From Atriophallophorus winterbourni (lineage: Eukaryota; Platyhelminthes; Trematoda; Plagiorchiida; Microphallidae), in contig JACCGJ010018282.1 in NCBI GenBank assembly GCA_013407085.1, positions 1 through 64,000 of the forward strand: DNA of 64,000 nt. The letters are read 5' to 3'. Position 1 is the stretch's first letter. Each line of letters opens with the position of its first letter. Shown here one piece after another: positions 53,989-64,000 of this stretch. Below the pieces are notes generated by a model. The model made no database searches. It had not been told where the DNA came from and was given only the letters and a program-made list of their open reading frames with translations. The position numbers and the translations under genes are program-made.

Positions 53989-56900
53989 TTGTTGTTGTTG
54001 GCCTACGTCAATCAATGTCGACCATGGATGTACATCACAATCGCATGATTTTATTGTTTTGCAGCTTTTTGAATGACTAAACAGTCCGATTCGGGAGAAA
54101 CAATCTCTCCCGCAGCGCTTGCAACGATAGTCAGAACTCTGTTGTATTGCATCAGTTGCACTCCGGCGGCGTGATCGGCGTTCAGCAGCCAAGAGCTGTA
54201 TTTGCTCCTCCCCAGCTTGCAGACGACGCTTTACACAATGCCTCCAAAGTGAGCGGTCAATAGCAAGTTCTTCCCAGCTCGCGGGGTCAATGTCAAGAGC
54301 TTTCATATCTCTTTTGCAAACATCTCTGTACCGCAAGTGCGGTCTGCCCAATGATCGACTCCCCAATTGCAACTCACCATGGAGTAGATCTTTCGGAATA
54401 CTAGCCATTTTCCATGCTGTGGACATGACCAAGCCAGCGCAGGCGGCGCTGACGTAATAGGGACAACATGCTCTGTAGACCAGCCTTTGAAAGCATTTCA
54501 GCGTTAGTCACTCTGTCCATCCACGATATGTTCAAGATACGACGGATGCTTTGTAGATGGAAAGCATTCAGCTTCCGTTCGTGTCTTGCGTGGGTTGTCC
54601 AGGTTTCACTGCCGTATAGTAAAGCATTTAGTACGCACGCGCTGTATACCATCATCTTTGTCTTTACAGTCAGCTTGCGGTTACCCCAAACACGAAAGTT
54701 CAATCGGGACAAAATGACAGCTGCTCTGCCAATCCGCTTATCAATCTCCGTGTCTAGCGAGAGGTTTTATGCAATGGTTGAACCAAGATATGTGAAATGA
54801 TGTACTGGTTCAAGCTGACAGTTTCCAACAGTGATGATTGGTGGCGATACAGTTCTTTGACCAAGGACTTCGGTGTTGCTCATGCTGATTGTTAGACCAA
54901 AGTCTTTGCATGTCGACGAAAATCAGTCTATTAGCGACTGTAGGTTCTCTTGGGAGTGAGCAATAAAGGCGGCATCGTCGGCAAACAACAGGTCACGGAT
55001 TCTCACATCCCGTACTTTGGTTTGTGCTCTCAACCGGTTCAGGTTGAAAAGCTTACCATCACTTCGCGTGGGTATGTAAATGCCTTCTGTTCTCGTACTG
55101 AAAGCGTGCTTCATAAGCAGAGCAAAGAAAATGCCGAAAAGCGTGAAAGCAAGAACACACCCTTGTTTGATGCCTCGGCGAATTTCAAACGCTCCTGAAC
55201 TGCAACCATTAAAATGAACTGAGCCTTTCATGCCTGAGTGGAACGAAATAACTAGTCCGAGAAACCTTGAGGGCAGCCTATCAGATCAAGCATTTTGAAA
55301 AGACCCTCTTTGCTGACGTAGTCGAATGCCTCAGTTAAATCAATAAAAACAGCGTATAATGGCACACGCTGTTCCTGACACTTTTATTGAAGTTGTCTCA
55401 GGGAGAAGATCATGTCAACGGTTGATCTTCCCTTGCGGAAGCCACATTGGGATTCGGAGTACATTCTGTCAGCTAAAACTTGCAGCCGGATCTGTAAGAC
55501 TTTAGCAAACAATTTGCCTACAATATTCAGAAGGGAGATTCCTCTGTAATTGTTGCAGTCGCCTCTGTCATCCTTATTCTAAAATAGCGTGAGGATCTTC
55601 GTGTCTCGCATCTCTTGTGGGACATTTCCTACTGCCAGCACTGAAGAAGCAAATGGTGAAGAGGCTGTAATAATGCTGCTCTAACGGATTTGATGAGCTC
55701 AGATGAAGTTTCGTCGTCACCAGGGACCTTTCCATTCGCTAAGCGGTCTATTGCCTTATTGAGCTCATCAAGAGTAGGAGGGGTATCTAGATATTCCATG
55801 GTCAGCAAACGTTTGGAATTTTCAAGTGCATGCGGTAGAACCGTACTGTCCCTAGAGTAGAGAGAGGAGAAGTGCTTTACCCATCTTTCCATCTGTTGTG
55901 TTTTGTCGACAATCGGCTTACCCGATAAAGACTTATTGTGAGCCGTTTTAAGTTTGTTTGGGTCAATAGCTCCTTGATCCCATCATACATACCGTGAAAA
56001 TTCCCCGTATCCACAGCTATTTGGATATTGAGGCTAACTTCAGTCCAATAGTCGTTTGCATAACGCCTTGCAGTCTGTTGGACCTTATTTCTAGCTGCTC
56101 TTAGAAGACGTAAGTTTTCATCTGTTGGCATACCTTCGAACCTCAAGAATGCTGAGCGTTTCTCATCCAGCAGAGCAGTCATCTCAGAAGCGTTTGCTTC
56201 GAACCAGTCGCTCGTTCGAGCTTTTTTCGGACCGAACGTGGAAAGTGCGACTCGGCATATGCAGCTTTTTATGAATTCCCAGTTTTCTGAAGCAGATTCA
56301 AGTGGGGTTGTCTTGTTGAACTCGTCTGTGAAAGCTTTTGCGAATCTCGCAGTTGGATTAGGTTCGCACATGCGAGTGACGTCTGTCCTAGGCTTAGCAG
56401 ACAATTTAGTTCGGTAACATCTCGTGTGGGGAAGCTTCAGTTTTGCACAGACCAGTAAATGATCAGTGTCGCAGTCTGCGCTTTGATATGATCTGGTGAG
56501 GAGCACGCTTCCTTTATTAGTTCGTTCAACAAGAATAAGATCAAGCTGATGCCAATGCTTAGAGCGAGGATCTTTCCAAGAGACTTTATGCTGCGGCTTT
56601 GTTTGAAAGAACGTGTTACTGACACAAAGATTGAACTGTGTGCACAATTCTGAAAAGGCGTTGACTATTTTTTCATTGGTTTTACTTACGCCGAACCTTC
56701 CGAGACAGTTTTGCCAAGACTCGTAATCTGCACCAACTCTGACATTGAAATCAGCCAATACCACTACACAGTTTTTCAGTGGCACGTTTTTCAGGACGTC
56801 TGTGAGGTTATTATAAAAAGCTTTTTTTTCAGCAGGCGTCGCAGAGAGCGTCGTTGCATAAACGTTGACCAACGTAATGGTACCAGTAATCCACCTCAGA

Positions 56901-58056
56901 TTTAAAGTCCAAATCCGTTCGCTCCCGCTGTTGCTCGGTTCTGTTGCTTTTAATATGTCGTTTCGCACGGCAAACTCAACTCCATGCAGTCGAGGCTCAT
57001 CGGAACCTCTTCTTTTCCAAAAGAATGTGTTATCTGTATCTGTTAGCTTACCAGTGTCTGGTAATCGCGTCTCTTGTAGGGCAGCCACGTCGACATTCAG
57101 CCTCTTTAGCTCATTGTTAATCACGGCGGACTTTCTAACGATTCTGATATTCGAGACTTTGTCATGAAATCCTGGAAGCATGGACCGGACGTTCCAGGTT
57201 CCAAGTTTCAGAACTGACGTTTTTTGTTTGTTATTTCAATTCGCTGGTGCGGAAAAATACAGTCTGCTTGTCGGTTGATTCCTAATCCTCATGCACCTAA
57301 TGAGGAAAGCAGACCGTGGCGAGACGGCACCTGATTAACTGGGGGTTGCCCAGCTTGAGGCAGGCGGTAGCCGTCCAATGAGACCTGGAAGTCTCTCCCA
57401 CCGTCGAAAGCAGCTTCAGGCGCTTAGCTCTGCGCCAGTCGAGCCATAGCTTTCAACCGGTATCTGCTGCTTCCCGTGTTATTTTCCGTAGCAGCGAAAT
57501 GGAGTGTCCTCTCCATTGGTGCGTTGTGATGTACGCCAGCGCAGTTCAATATGGAGAACTAGCTGTTGCCCATGCAGCAAGTGCTCCCTCTCCACGGCAC
57601 CACTGGAACCAAAGGAACAGCTGAGCTGATACGTTTGGACAACGATTCCGTCACAGGAGTTGGCCGGACGAAGTTAAATAAACTTCGGATTGCCTAACGG
57701 GACTCCGGTTCCAGATTTTTCCTCGAGATTGACTCCTGAAGCCTTTTCCATGAAAGAATGTAGTCACAAGGCAGTGGAGGTTTGAGATAAGGGTTTTCCT
57801 TTCCCCTAGGTGGGCCGCCTTCATGGACTAACGAGCTCTACCTGCCCGAAGCATGCTGGTTTCGAGGCGCCAGTCAGCCGCCTTTCGCCCTTTCTATTGT
57901 CAGTAGAAGCAGTTCCGCCAGGTCACACAGGACCACGCGTGCAGGCCAGGAGCTGGACTTGGTTGTCGGAGGCTATATGAGACGCAGGCTATTTGAGCAT
58001 TTTTGGTATTGGGAGCTTATCCCCAAAACCGCCCCGGCCGTGACAACCTTGGAACC
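53989..58056 (-). mobile_element. Nearly full-length RTE-like LINE, 4.07 kb
   Basis: The 5' end is GGTTCCAAGGTTGTCACGGC at 58056, the same start as the 553-bp element at 31980. An ~870-bp 5' untranslated region follows. The endonuclease is at 57181-56450 ('VDVAALQETRLPDTGKL', 'VVVLADFNVRVGADY', 'QSADCDTDHLLVCAKLKL'). The linker is 56300-55930, then the RT: 'LANGKVPGDDETSSELIK' at 55730, 'RRGIKQGCVLAFTLFGIFFA' at 55170, and 'RDLLFADDAAFIAHSQENLQ' at 54960. The C-terminal domain is at 54712-53968 ('LLYGSETWTTHARHERKLNA', 'CKRCGRDCFSRIGLFSHSKS'), with a (CAA)n tail at 54000. The endonuclease-linker frame is open for 434 codons; frameshifts separate it from the RT. This is the most complete mobile element of the window. 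Confidence 0.88.
55877..57181 (-). pseudogene. RTE-like LINE ORF, endonuclease and linker
   Basis: 434 codons without a stop. It starts MLPGFHDKVSNIRIVRKSAV and carries an apurinic endonuclease-type fold: catalytic E in LQETRL (residue ~38), 'DFNVRVGAD' (~146), and the terminal 'CDTDHLLV' His (~242). The linker 'WEFIKSCICRVALSTFGPKK' leads to the RT. The frame is lost near 55880, where a short deletion shifts into the RT frame (55892-55629), so the full protein is not made. Homologues are commonly misnamed craniofacial development protein 2. Confidence 0.85.
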
Positions 58057-58204
58057 TTTGTGATGTTTTTAAATATTTTACTAGAAATTGTCTTCATCTT
58101 TTTTATACCCTTCTTATTTTTGTTTCAATCTTTCCCGGCATTTGTTGGCTCGCATTTTTACTTGATTGCAATTGCGCCATATTTCCTGGCAAGAATGTTC
58201 CTTG

Positions 58205-58985
58205 GACATATCAATTAGGAACTGAACACCTAGCATTGAGCTCGTCAGAAAAAGATATTGGAGTGTGGATTAGCGGAAACCTGAAGCGCACATTGCACTG
58301 CTAGAATATATATCGATAGGCAAATAGATTTTTGGATATCTTCCGAAGAATATTTGGAAGATTCTCTCTGGTAACGTTACCAAGTATAATATATGTATAC
58401 CTTTGACCTACGATAGAGAATGCGGTAGAGGTCAGGGCACCTTGGCTGCGTAAAGATATTGCTATTTTCGATGAAATTTACCATAGAGCAACAAAGTGAG
58501 TTATTGGTCTTTGCAGTGTTTCGTACACCAAAGATTGCTACGTCTTGGTCTAAGCGACTTCACCCAAAGGAGGAAACGACGCGACATTATTTTGACCTAT
58601 AGAATTGTGGCTACTAAATGCTATCCACTAAAACACTTACTTGATTTGTCTGACGGAAAAGTGACACGTGGACATAACTTATCCCATTACGTTCCAAGTT
58701 CCCGTGATGATTGTCGGCGCTATTTTTCCGCTGTACGTGCTATATTTGTTTGGAATTCCCTACCGCAACATTTGATGAACTCTCCTTGCCTGGCGCTTTT
58801 TAAAGCGGAATTGGGCTTGCACTTGCGAACAAACATCATTCGGTAGCCTTACATTTGATATTTCCTATTGTTTTTATACTATTGTATTTTTCATGTTTTT
58901 ATTCATACCGTAATACTGTGGAGTTGTGAAGTACTAACTTTTTAAAACCATAAATCCATGAATCCTTGAATTCTTGAATCCAAAA
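58205..58985 (+). mobile_element. CR1-like LINE 3' fragment with tail
   Basis: A thumb and C-terminal fragment: 'SEKDIGVWISGNLKRTLHC' near 58240 in one frame, 'VRAPWLRKDIAIFDEIYHRA' near 58430, then an open frame 58496-58846 with 'LGLSDFTQRRKRRDIILTYR', 'GHNLSHYVPSSRDDCRRYFS' and 'FVWNSLPQHLMNSPCLALFK'. The 3' tail 'accataaatccatgaatcct' + 'tgaattcttgaatcc' at 58948-58982 is the CR1-type terminal repeat. Confidence 0.8.
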
Positions 58986-58999
58986 CGCAAAGCGATCAG

Positions 59000-59350
59000 G
59001 ATTCCATCGATTTTCTCAGCCATCACTCCAAAACTGATGGTATTAAACCCCTCTGCGATAAATTTGACGCCCTACAAGCTTAACATTGCCAGACTCTCTC
59101 ACCAAATTACGTAGTGTCGATCACCGCTTCATAATAAAGTTTTCTGAGCTATGCCAATCCCTGAAGGATCTACGGAAGCTGGACAAAAAGCAATTTCGAA
59201 TGAGCGAGTCAGGTAGACAAGCTTTCGAGAAAATCAACCAGGAATTGAGCGAAATGGTTTTGCCAGCACACGTCAATCAGCAAAACGCATTCGTACTATA
59301 AGGATAAAAGATTAATCTCAATTCTTCCATTCAAATGATTTTCCAAATAT
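59000..59350 (+). other. Possible LINE ORF1 or unassigned coding remnant
   Basis: Fragments 'SDQDSIDFLSHHSKTDGIKP' (59000-59060) and, in another frame, 'LTKLRSVDHRFIIKFSELCQ' with 'SLKDLRKLDKKQFRMSESGR' (59098-59215) are rich in charged helical residues like LINE ORF1 or coiled coils. They lie directly before a LINE RT, so ORF1 is the simplest reading, but I cannot confirm it. Confidence 0.35.
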
Positions 59351-61600
59351 ATCTTCTACATTCAACTCGAAAATAATAGATTTAATCGACAGAACTTGCA
59401 TTTCTAAAAAGCGCATAAAACGAACTGAGCTCGAGAAAATGGAAAAGAAAAGAAAATAATGGTCTACATTGTAATAAACAATAATCATATTTTTGCTCAT
59501 TTACGTTCCTATGAACTATTGAATGACCACAAACTTATTCTATACCACACATTGAAAGCATCAGAAAACATAGCATTGAACAGTTGTGATAAGCTAAAAT
59601 CACTTAGCGGACTATTTAATTCACGATCCGTAAACTCAACCAACAAAGTAGATTTTATTATTCAGGATCGAACTTATAATTCTTCATAATTAAAAATCAC
59701 AGACCTTATTACAATCTGTGAAGAATTTCTTATATATTTTATTACTACATACAATACTTCTATCTATAAAGATTTCACTAGAACATTTCCGACTACTAGT
59801 GTACTTCACACTATATGCATAAATCTGAATGATATTAATGCCGTCTGCAAGCAAACTAAGTTAAGTCTCGAACCAGACATAACAGGCATTCCACCTTCCA
59901 TTTTCAGAATGGGGGATGATGATTTCAAACTCATTCTACTGAACTTATTTAACACTTTAATCGAATGTGGAATCTTTTTTTGAAATGGAAACACTGTCGT
60001 TGCATCCAGACATAAATCTGTCTTGAAGCACACAGTATCAAATTATCGCCCAATTAACCACACAGCAATACTATCTAGATTACTTGAAAAAATAGTAGAA
60101 AAGCTATCTGAAATCACTTATCTCGAAGTTTCTTCTCTATAGCTCAACATGGCTTCAAGAATAAAAGATGTTGCGTTGCATGGTAGCTTGAATACCTTGA
60201 CTAGATTACTACATCGATTGACGAAGGTTTGACAGTTGTAGTTTTCTTCATAGACATAACTAAAGCATTTAATACTGAAACTCATAAGTTATTATTATAG
60301 AAACTTGAATCATATGGTATTGGTGGAAATCTTCTATCATGGTTAACTTATGTCTTACCGATCGCACTTACTCTGATGAATTTAATGGCCACAGGTCTCG
60401 CAGCTTACCTATTCCCAGTGGGCTGATTAAAGGTAGCGTATTAGGCCCCTTACTATTTCTTATATAAATAAATGACATACATAACGTCATTTCACATAGC
60501 AAACTGTTCTTATTCGCTGATGACATGGAAGTTGTTATCACTTTCCCAGCTGATCGAGCACAAACTTATATAGCTCGACTAAACAATGATTTAGCTGCAC
60601 TTGCAGATTGTGCGACAAATAACGGTCTTACGTTCTCGACCACAAGATCATATTTTATGCCTAAAAGATGCACGATACAAGATAACTCAATTCGTCTTAA
60701 CAATAACGCAATTCAAAGAATTGACAGCATACGTAATTTAGGATTTCGATATCCTGCATCACTCAATTTCAATGAACAGATACGCAATCTGTTTACTAAA
60801 GCCAAGCAAATTATGAATATTATAAACAGATCTATAATTTAACCTCATTGTAAAATAGAAATGTATGAATTATTCATCATTCCTCTTCTAGACTATTGTA
60901 ACATATTACATACCAATGTAAATAAATCAGATGGCCTAGTTTTATAAAAGATACATCGTACTTTCTCAAAATCCATCAACGGTAATAACTCCAAACAATC
61001 TTATTGATAAAGATGTATACAACTGGACCTCGATCCCTTATGGTTTTGCAGACTTAAGCATAATCTCATCTCATTCTTCAAAATACTGTCAACGGATAAT
61101 ATAGAAATAAGTTTGAATCTTCATAGGCCTGGGCTACCTGAGAGTATCACAGCCCACTTGCAGTCTATGACTGTGCGGCACTTAGCCTGGATCAGGCTTG
61201 TGCTTTCACTTCACTTCACTTCACTAGGCTTATTTCACCCACCTTTTGGTTTAAACATAGTTATCCTTATTGTTTCAATTTAGGTTTTTATCATAAACAA
61301 ATTTCTCTGAATAAAGAAATTCGAAACATCTAAAACATTAATTTTTATGATTAGCTATTTATACTGCTGCTGTAGTGTCAGGTTACCTACGGTCTAGGCA
61401 TGTCTCGTCACGTTGCTACACATGTTCATCGTAACCGTGCGTATTATAATCATTTTTACCATATAACCGTATCCTTAACCGTTATTTGCTTATATATAAC
61501 CTGTTTTCTTTTGCTGTTCAAATTTTGATAGACTGATCATGTATTGCATGCCTTGGATGTCCAAGAATATATAATATTATTATTATTATTAATGTATGAA
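59350..61600 (+). mobile_element. CR1/Jockey-like LINE with RT and (ATT)n tail
   Basis: RT blocks occur in order with few frame changes: 'LKHTVSNYRPINHTAILSRL' near 60030, 'VVFFIDITKAFNTETHKLLL' near 60240, 'LESYGIGGNLLSWL' near 60310, and 'GLIKGSVLGPLLFL' near 60430. The catalytic 'SKLFLFADDMEVVITFPADR' lies at 60500-60560, inside an open frame 60525-60842 that continues 'LNNNAIQRIDSIRNLGFRYP'. The 3' region to 61590 ends 'tgatcatgtattgcatgcct', 'ccaagaatatataatattat' and an (ATT)n run. A family A core is inserted at 61118-61215. FADD is intact, but stops upstream (60141, 60297, 60426) disable it. Confidence 0.78.
61118..61225 (-). repeat. Family A core within LINE 3' region
   Basis: Minus-strand core 'aggcctgggctacctgagag' to 'cctggatcaggcttgtgctt', followed by the tandem (CACTT)n at 61205-61225. 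Here the variable terminal tandem is CACTT/AAGTG rather than TATG or GGTAT. Confidence 0.8.
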
Positions 61601-62400
61601 AATATGGTTTACCATAATGTATTTATTGAAAAAAACGCCAAAAATGCAAAAAATACTGTTTTCTGTGATCTTTTTAATCGTTCATAATCGATTTACTATT
61701 TCTCTTCGATAATCTCCACCATGATGGTGAAGAGAATATCTTTAATTGTGTTCCAGTGTCTCCGACACCCAAACCAACTCCGATACTGGCCCTTGCTCCT
61801 TCCGCATAAGACTGATTATTCTACATGAACCGAAAGCCCTACTGACGAACAGTTTTGGTTTCCCTTATTCGACAATTCTTCGACTTTCCTGGATCGTACA
61901 ACCGGCCCAGACCTCATGCAATTTAAACCACAATCTCTCTTCATCCCCTCCATTTTCTAATGTTTTTTTCAATTCAACTTCGGCTTTTTATATACTTTTC
62001 TTTAATCACATCCACCAATTTATATATTTTTAAAAAACTTTCTATATTTCATAAATTTATTTTTACTGTGACAATTAAATTTTCATGCGCACCATTTCTT
62101 TTATAATTTATTTCTTTTATCTTTTTTTTAAATCCCCGCCTCATAAACTATCGGATCCTCTCCATTTGCTTAATTTGATGCAATCTAGATGAATCTTCAT
62201 TACTGTGTGACATTGCGCGAAAAAATTAACTTTCTTACCATTGTAAATTTACCATCCTTTATTAAACGGAAAAATATTCAAAGATTCCGCTTGATAAGGT
62301 CATTTTTACAATTTATTTATTTTGTACACATTGATAACCTGATCATGTTTTACATGCCTTGCTTTCCCAAGAATATAGTATTATTATTATTATTACAGCT
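61601..62400 (+). mobile_element. LINE 3'-end fragment (ATT tail)
   Basis: The last 130 bases (62270-62400) repeat the 3' end of the preceding LINE: 'cctgatcatgttttacatgc', 'cccaagaatatagtattatt' and (ATT)n. The region before it (61740-62200) is T-rich and probably the 3' untranslated part of a second, 5'-truncated copy. No protein domain is visible. Confidence 0.6.
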
Positions 62401-62430
62401 TGGGAAACAATGAAAAAACTATTTAATTAC

Positions 62431-62784
62431 CAAGGTTTCGCAGGTGACCTCAACATAGTGGAATAAATTTCCTTCGCCTAGCAAACGGGAAAACGGTTCA
62501 TATTCAGGATAGATCAATCTAGTTCGAACAATCAAGAAGGAAAAGTTTGGAAAATCAACAACAGATATCTTCATGCATCCTGCATGGACATTATTCGCAA
62601 ACATCAATGCTGTCAGGAACATTCATTGAATTTTCCTAGCAATGGCAGTGTTTGGTATTATATAAGATCACTTACCAAAGTCAAGGAATAGTGTTACATC
62701 GCCCAGCTCGTTAGATTTTGTACCCGCACGAACATATGCATCTGTTGGATGTTGCTTCAGGTTAAGCCGGACAACCCTGTCTCT
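62431..62784 (-). CDS. Two candidate exons of an unrecognised host gene
   Basis: On the minus strand, AATCAG precedes an open 109-nt exon (62676-62784) ending in G|GTAAGTG. It encodes 'RDRVVRLNLKQHPTDAYVRA' and 'GTKSNELGDVTLFLDF'. A 96-nt interval ends in ATGCAG, then a 149-nt exon (62431-62579) ends TTG|GTAATT. This encodes 'CMKISVVDFPNFSFLIVRTR' and 'LIYPEYEPFSRLLGEGNLF', then 'HYVEVTCETL'. Phases agree (1 then 0), giving one continuous 86-residue segment without stops. Consensus splice sites and a normal-looking, non-repetitive protein sequence support a real gene; no domain is recognised. Flanking DNA on both sides is LINE, so other exons lie outside. An alternative acceptor at TTGCTAG (62634) would break the frame. 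Confidence 0.42.
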
Positions 62785-62869
62785 CTGATTAGACAAAAGT
62801 CTTCCGCTTTAAATAGGAGACACCTAGCATTAAGAAAATTTGCTACCCTAATCCTAATGCATATCAAAG

Positions 62870-64000
62870 CACTAGTGAATCCGTGACGATCATACCGAAC
62901 AGCCCATTGCCACGAGTCTTGTTGTCCGGATTAGACGACGTTGGCGGGCTTTTAGCAAATAAAGATGGGATACAAGTAGATGTCTCCAGTAGTTGCTCTT
63001 CTTCGAAGGATTCGGCCTCAATCCTAATACAACGGTTCATAACATCCATGCAAGCGGCTGATGAACCGGATACTGCTGCTTTAAGTATCACGCCAAAAGA
63101 CGTGCAGCTCCCTCGGGTGCTTTGACCGAGTGCCAAGCACGATTAGTTTCAGAAGCGCGCATAACCACGTTCCAGTGCTGTAGGCGAATGTGTTTAGCAT
63201 GAGGAATAAGTGGGCTGACTTCTTCCTTCGCGTAGCTGAGTTACAACCCATGGGTATAGCGCTTTCTGAGAACTGGCTGTCCACGCTTGATGATGTGCCA
63301 ATAAACATCACCGAGCAGTATCTTGTCATTAGATGCGATAGACCTGGCGATAAGAGAGGCGGTGTCGTTGCACTCCTCCTAGAGTATGGTTTGCACAATA
63401 CGGGCATGGGTATATCCCTAGCCAGTGAAATCGTCCAAGACATTACGAGTATCCTGTCTTGCTACAAGTCATCCCTCGCAATTACTGGTGTCTACGCCAC
63501 ATCCAGTGAAGCCCAGCAGGAGATTACAAAGCTGATTGAGACGCTCGACGAATTGTTTCAAGCAGCACCCAGCGTACTCATCTTAGATGATTTCAACCTT
63601 CTAGAAGTTTTGACACCGAGCAATCAGAAAAGTTTCTCGAATGTCTCCTGATCATGCGTTGCATCAGCATGTGATTGATCTTACGAGGTTTCGTGATGGA
63701 TGCACTCCATCCACTCTAGACCTGGTATTGTAGTCCCAGCCCGAAGCCATTAGACTTTTAAAATACCTACCACCGCTCGGCAAAAGCTATCATGTAATGA
63801 TAAGCTTCGAAGCGGTACTGCGCTTCCACAAACCTATTGCTTGACCTAGACGTAATTTCGGGCTTGTAGCCTGGGAATTTCTCCTACAGAATTCAAAATG
63901 TTCCTTTCAGTTTTCTGACGATTTCAACGTGATTGGAAACTGGAATAGAATTTGTAGGTATCTAAAAGAGTTGCAAGACAAGCACGTGAAAAAGCATCAT
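62870..64000 (+). mobile_element. CR1-like LINE, endonuclease part, runs off the window
   Basis: An N-terminal open frame 62883-63125 is low in recognisable motifs. 63190-63651 encodes an AP-type endonuclease: 'RNKWADFFLRVAELQPMGIA', 'LSENWLS', 'DRPGDKRGGVVALLL', 'ITGVYATSSEAQQEITK' and 'SVLILDDFNLLEV' (usual GDFN changed to DDFN). After a frameshift at about 63650 the fold continues with 'DGCTPSTLDLVL' and 'LPPLGKSYHVMISF', where the usual SDH is SYH. Both changes hit catalytic positions, so the enzyme is dead. RT would follow beyond 64000. Confidence 0.8.

Noticed and set aside
53989..58056. A host gene for craniofacial development protein 2
   Set aside because: The similarity is to the LINE endonuclease; the element has RT, C-terminal finger, 5' end and tail of an RTE-like LINE.

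Overview
This window is intron-rich, repeat-dense animal nuclear DNA, not prokaryotic or viral. The only long clean reading frames are exons of conserved eukaryotic genes and remnants of retroelements. The mixture suggests an invertebrate, and a parasitic flatworm fits best: a CsRn1-like Ty3 element, many RTE- and CR1-like LINE copies, and very short introns of 27-34 nt beside kilobase-long ones. The species cannot be fixed from the sequence alone.

Three host genes can be reconstructed exon by exon. RPL18A (eL20) lies on the minus strand at 14593-18545 with three exons, giving 176 codons plus stop. SGF11/ATXN7L3, a subunit of the SAGA deubiquitinase module, lies on the plus strand at 37207-40399 with two exons (260 aa). 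RPL21 (eL21) lies on the minus strand at 48038-48578 with three exons and introns of 27 and 31 nt (160 aa). Two further pieces may be host sequence: an intact 160-codon ORF with paired cysteines at 1261-1743, and two splice-bounded exons of an unrecognised protein at 62431-62784 (minus).

Most of the rest is mobile DNA. 3-11 kb holds an internally deleted Tigger/pogo transposon, several CR1-like LINE pieces and an RTE 3' end. 12.5-14 kb is a degenerate LTR element. 15-18 kb is a run of diverged tandem repeats inside the large RPL18A intron. 19-25 kb holds a PHD-finger plus Pao-like gag pseudogene, CR1-like fragments and a 2.1-kb RTE copy. 26.8-30.2 kb is a nested pair of Ty3-like LTR elements. 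30.7-36 kb holds an RTE fragment, a 553-bp non-autonomous retroelement with a 12-bp target duplication, and many copies of a short interspersed repeat. 43-47 kb is a 2-kb tandem duplication with an assembly gap at its junction. 49-64 kb holds more CR1-like pieces, a CsRn1-like pol interrupted by a nearly full-length 4.07-kb RTE element, and another LINE reverse transcriptase.

The most striking observation is the inner LTR element at 27127-29533. It has perfect 168-bp-length LTR pairs with matching ends and a perfect 5-bp target duplication. After gag and protease, where reverse transcriptase, RNase H and integrase should lie, the same reading frame instead runs through two segments matching the BRC repeat of the BRCA2 recombination mediator. 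It then returns to a short integrase-tail-like sequence before the 3' LTR. This looks like a retrotransposon that captured part of a host BRCA2 gene. The frame now has four stop codons.
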